Assembly (NCBI GenBank): GCA_900554605.1
Contig: USHU01000093.1
Location: forward strand, 1 to 5,276
DNA: 5,276 bases
From: an uncultured Actinomyces sp.
Lineage (GTDB): Bacteria; Actinomycetota; Actinomycetes; Actinomycetales; Actinomycetaceae
Direction: 5' to 3'
Shown: piece by piece, positions 4,351 to 5,276 of the stretch
Position numbering within the stretch: the stretch's first letter is position 1
How the letters are laid out: the number at the start of each line of letters is the position of its first letter
Program-made: the position numbers and the translations under genes
Notes under the pieces: generated by a model
What the model was told of the DNA's origin: nothing
What the model saw: only the letters and a program-made list of their open reading frames with translations
Databases searched by the model: none

Positions 4351-5276
4351 ATGAAGCGTTTGTATTCGACAGCGGCCACACTCGTGCTTGCAGGAGCATT
4401 GGTGCTCCCTACTGCAACAACAGCGCAGGCTGCAGATTCAGACTTGACCGTCTCGGTGACATTGAGTGTCTACAACAAGGGAAGCGTCGGACACGCGCTT
4501 GAAGTGTATGACCGCACCAAGCAGATCGACGAAGGCAAGTGCAAGTCGTTTTCAAATGGTAATAACGACTACCGCATCGAGTTTGCCCAAGGTGATAACT
4601 TCACTCGTTGCTCGATCTTCCCGCCTTTCGAAGGCCCCGAAAACGCAGGAAAGTACTATTCACTTGATGACAAAGGCGAGTTTATCTTTGTCTATTCAAG
4701 CGAACAGTTAATGCAGGAAACCGAATTCCTCGGCCGCCCGCGAGATATTGGCTACATCAGCATCCGCCCGCTGGTTTTTGATCTTGATTCTGCCTCTGCA
4801 GGGGCAAAGTTCACCGATGAGTGGGCCAATCAACGAGACGATTCAAAATACTCCCCCGTCGGACAGATCGTCTTGTGGAATAAGCCCGATGGAAAGGTCG
4901 CCGTCCACGGGAAGAAGACTAATGCTTACCAGGGCAACGCGACCGTCGCTGCACAGTACAGTACGCCCGTTCCCTCGTTTGAGCCTTTGACACCAGCGCC
5001 GACAGATCCCGCTGCTCCCGATCGCAACCGTACTGCTGCAGCAAAGTCAGGCTCTCTCATTGACTCAATTTCTTCAACAACATGGATCATCGTTGCAGCG
5101 GTCGCTGGCGGCCTTGTTGTTCTTGCAGGCATTGTCATCTTTGTCCTCCGCGGCCGTTCACGAAAGACCGATACCCCCGCGAAGTCTCAGCGTAAGCAGG
5201 CGCGCGAAGAGGCACGCGCAGCGAAGCGGCAAGCTCGCGAGGATCGCAAGCGCGCCAAGTCCGGCGCTACCGCATC
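4351..5276 (+). CDS. Secreted, membrane-anchored protein of unknown function (divergent fifth relative), 3' end outside the window
   Basis: 308 codons are visible and the frame is open to the right edge. The signal peptide MKRLYSTAAT... is cleaved at about TTAQA^A (27/28), lacking the PAHA site of the others. The ectodomain (about 28-205) keeps C64 and C87 at the exact C-x22-C spacing, a LDDKG-x-F-x-F turn (about 106-113), SAGA in place of SPGG, and W176 followed ten residues later by Gly; NPY is replaced by KYY and the ELPxxLE block is absent. A Pro/Thr/Ala linker leads to one strongly hydrophobic transmembrane helix (about 245-266) and RGRSRK. The tail seen so far is unlike the others: about 40 residues rich in Ala, Arg, Lys and Glu (QAREEARAAKRQ), likely a charged helix. 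Homology with paralogs 1-4 is inferred from spaced motifs, not from high identity. It may be the ancestral or a specialised member. Function unknown. Confidence 0.9.
   Translation, partial: MKRLYSTAATLVLAGALVLPTATTAQAADSDLTVSVTLSVYNKGSVGHALEVYDRTKQIDEGKCKSFSNGNNDYRIEFAQGDNFTRCSIFPPFEGPENAGKYYSLDDKGEFIFVYSSEQLMQETEFLGRPRDIGYISIRPLVFDLDSASAGAKFTDEWANQRDDSKYSPVGQIVLWNKPDGKVAVHGKKTNAYQGNATVAAQYSTPVPSFEPLTPAPTDPAAPDRNRTAAAKSGSLIDSISSTTWIIVAAVAGGLVVLAGIVIFVLRGRSRKTDTPAKSQRKQAREEARAAKRQAREDRKRAKSGATA

Overview
The window looks like actinobacterial DNA. Evidence: moderate-to-high GC by eye with G/C-leaning third codon positions, Gram-positive-type Shine-Dalgarno sites (AAGGA/AAAGGAG), a TTG start, signal peptides ending in Ala-x-Ala, and a Gln/Pro/Gly/Tyr-rich C-terminus on the upstream gene. 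A mid-GC member of the Actinomycetaceae or a relative would fit, but that is a guess from style and not a phylogenetic result.

Layout, all on the + strand: (1) positions 1-38 hold the last codons of an upstream gene; (2) a strong hairpin at 61-97, probably its terminator; (3) four consecutive paralogous genes at 181-1026, 1041-2090, 2148-3152 and 3211-4281, separated by 14, 57 and 58 bp with no terminator between them; (4) a 69-bp gap with a candidate promoter and a palindrome; (5) a fifth, more divergent relative starting at 4351 and running off the right edge. No stretch over 300 bases lacks a gene. I see no tRNA, rRNA, CRISPR array, insertion sequence, transposase, enzyme or DNA-binding protein.

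All five proteins are predicted type-I membrane proteins: a cleaved signal peptide, a roughly 170-180 residue extracellular, probably beta-rich domain, a Pro/Ser/Thr-rich stalk, one transmembrane helix and a cytoplasmic tail. The family is defined by a cysteine pair spaced exactly C-x22-C in all five. Genes 1-4 continue as C-x22-C-x10-N-P-Y, then a D/S-x-x-G turn, [ST]-P-G-[GA], W-x11-G-[TS], and [ED]-[LM]-P-[ST]-x-L-E just before the stalk. The tails of genes 2-4 carry two short conserved motifs, a mid-tail [NS]PFxL and a C-terminal [NR][FPY]-type motif ending APPxx. Gene 1 has almost no tail, and gene 5 has a very basic, Ala/Arg/Lys-rich one.

I do not recognise a characterised family and assign no function or gene symbols. 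The layout of hydrophobic leader, compact ectodomain and single helix faintly recalls actinobacterial LppM-type proteins, but these are not lipoproteins by sequence and the resemblance is unproven. The most reasonable reading is a locally expanded family of surface proteins, probably transcribed together (genes 1-4), with gene 5 possibly having its own control.
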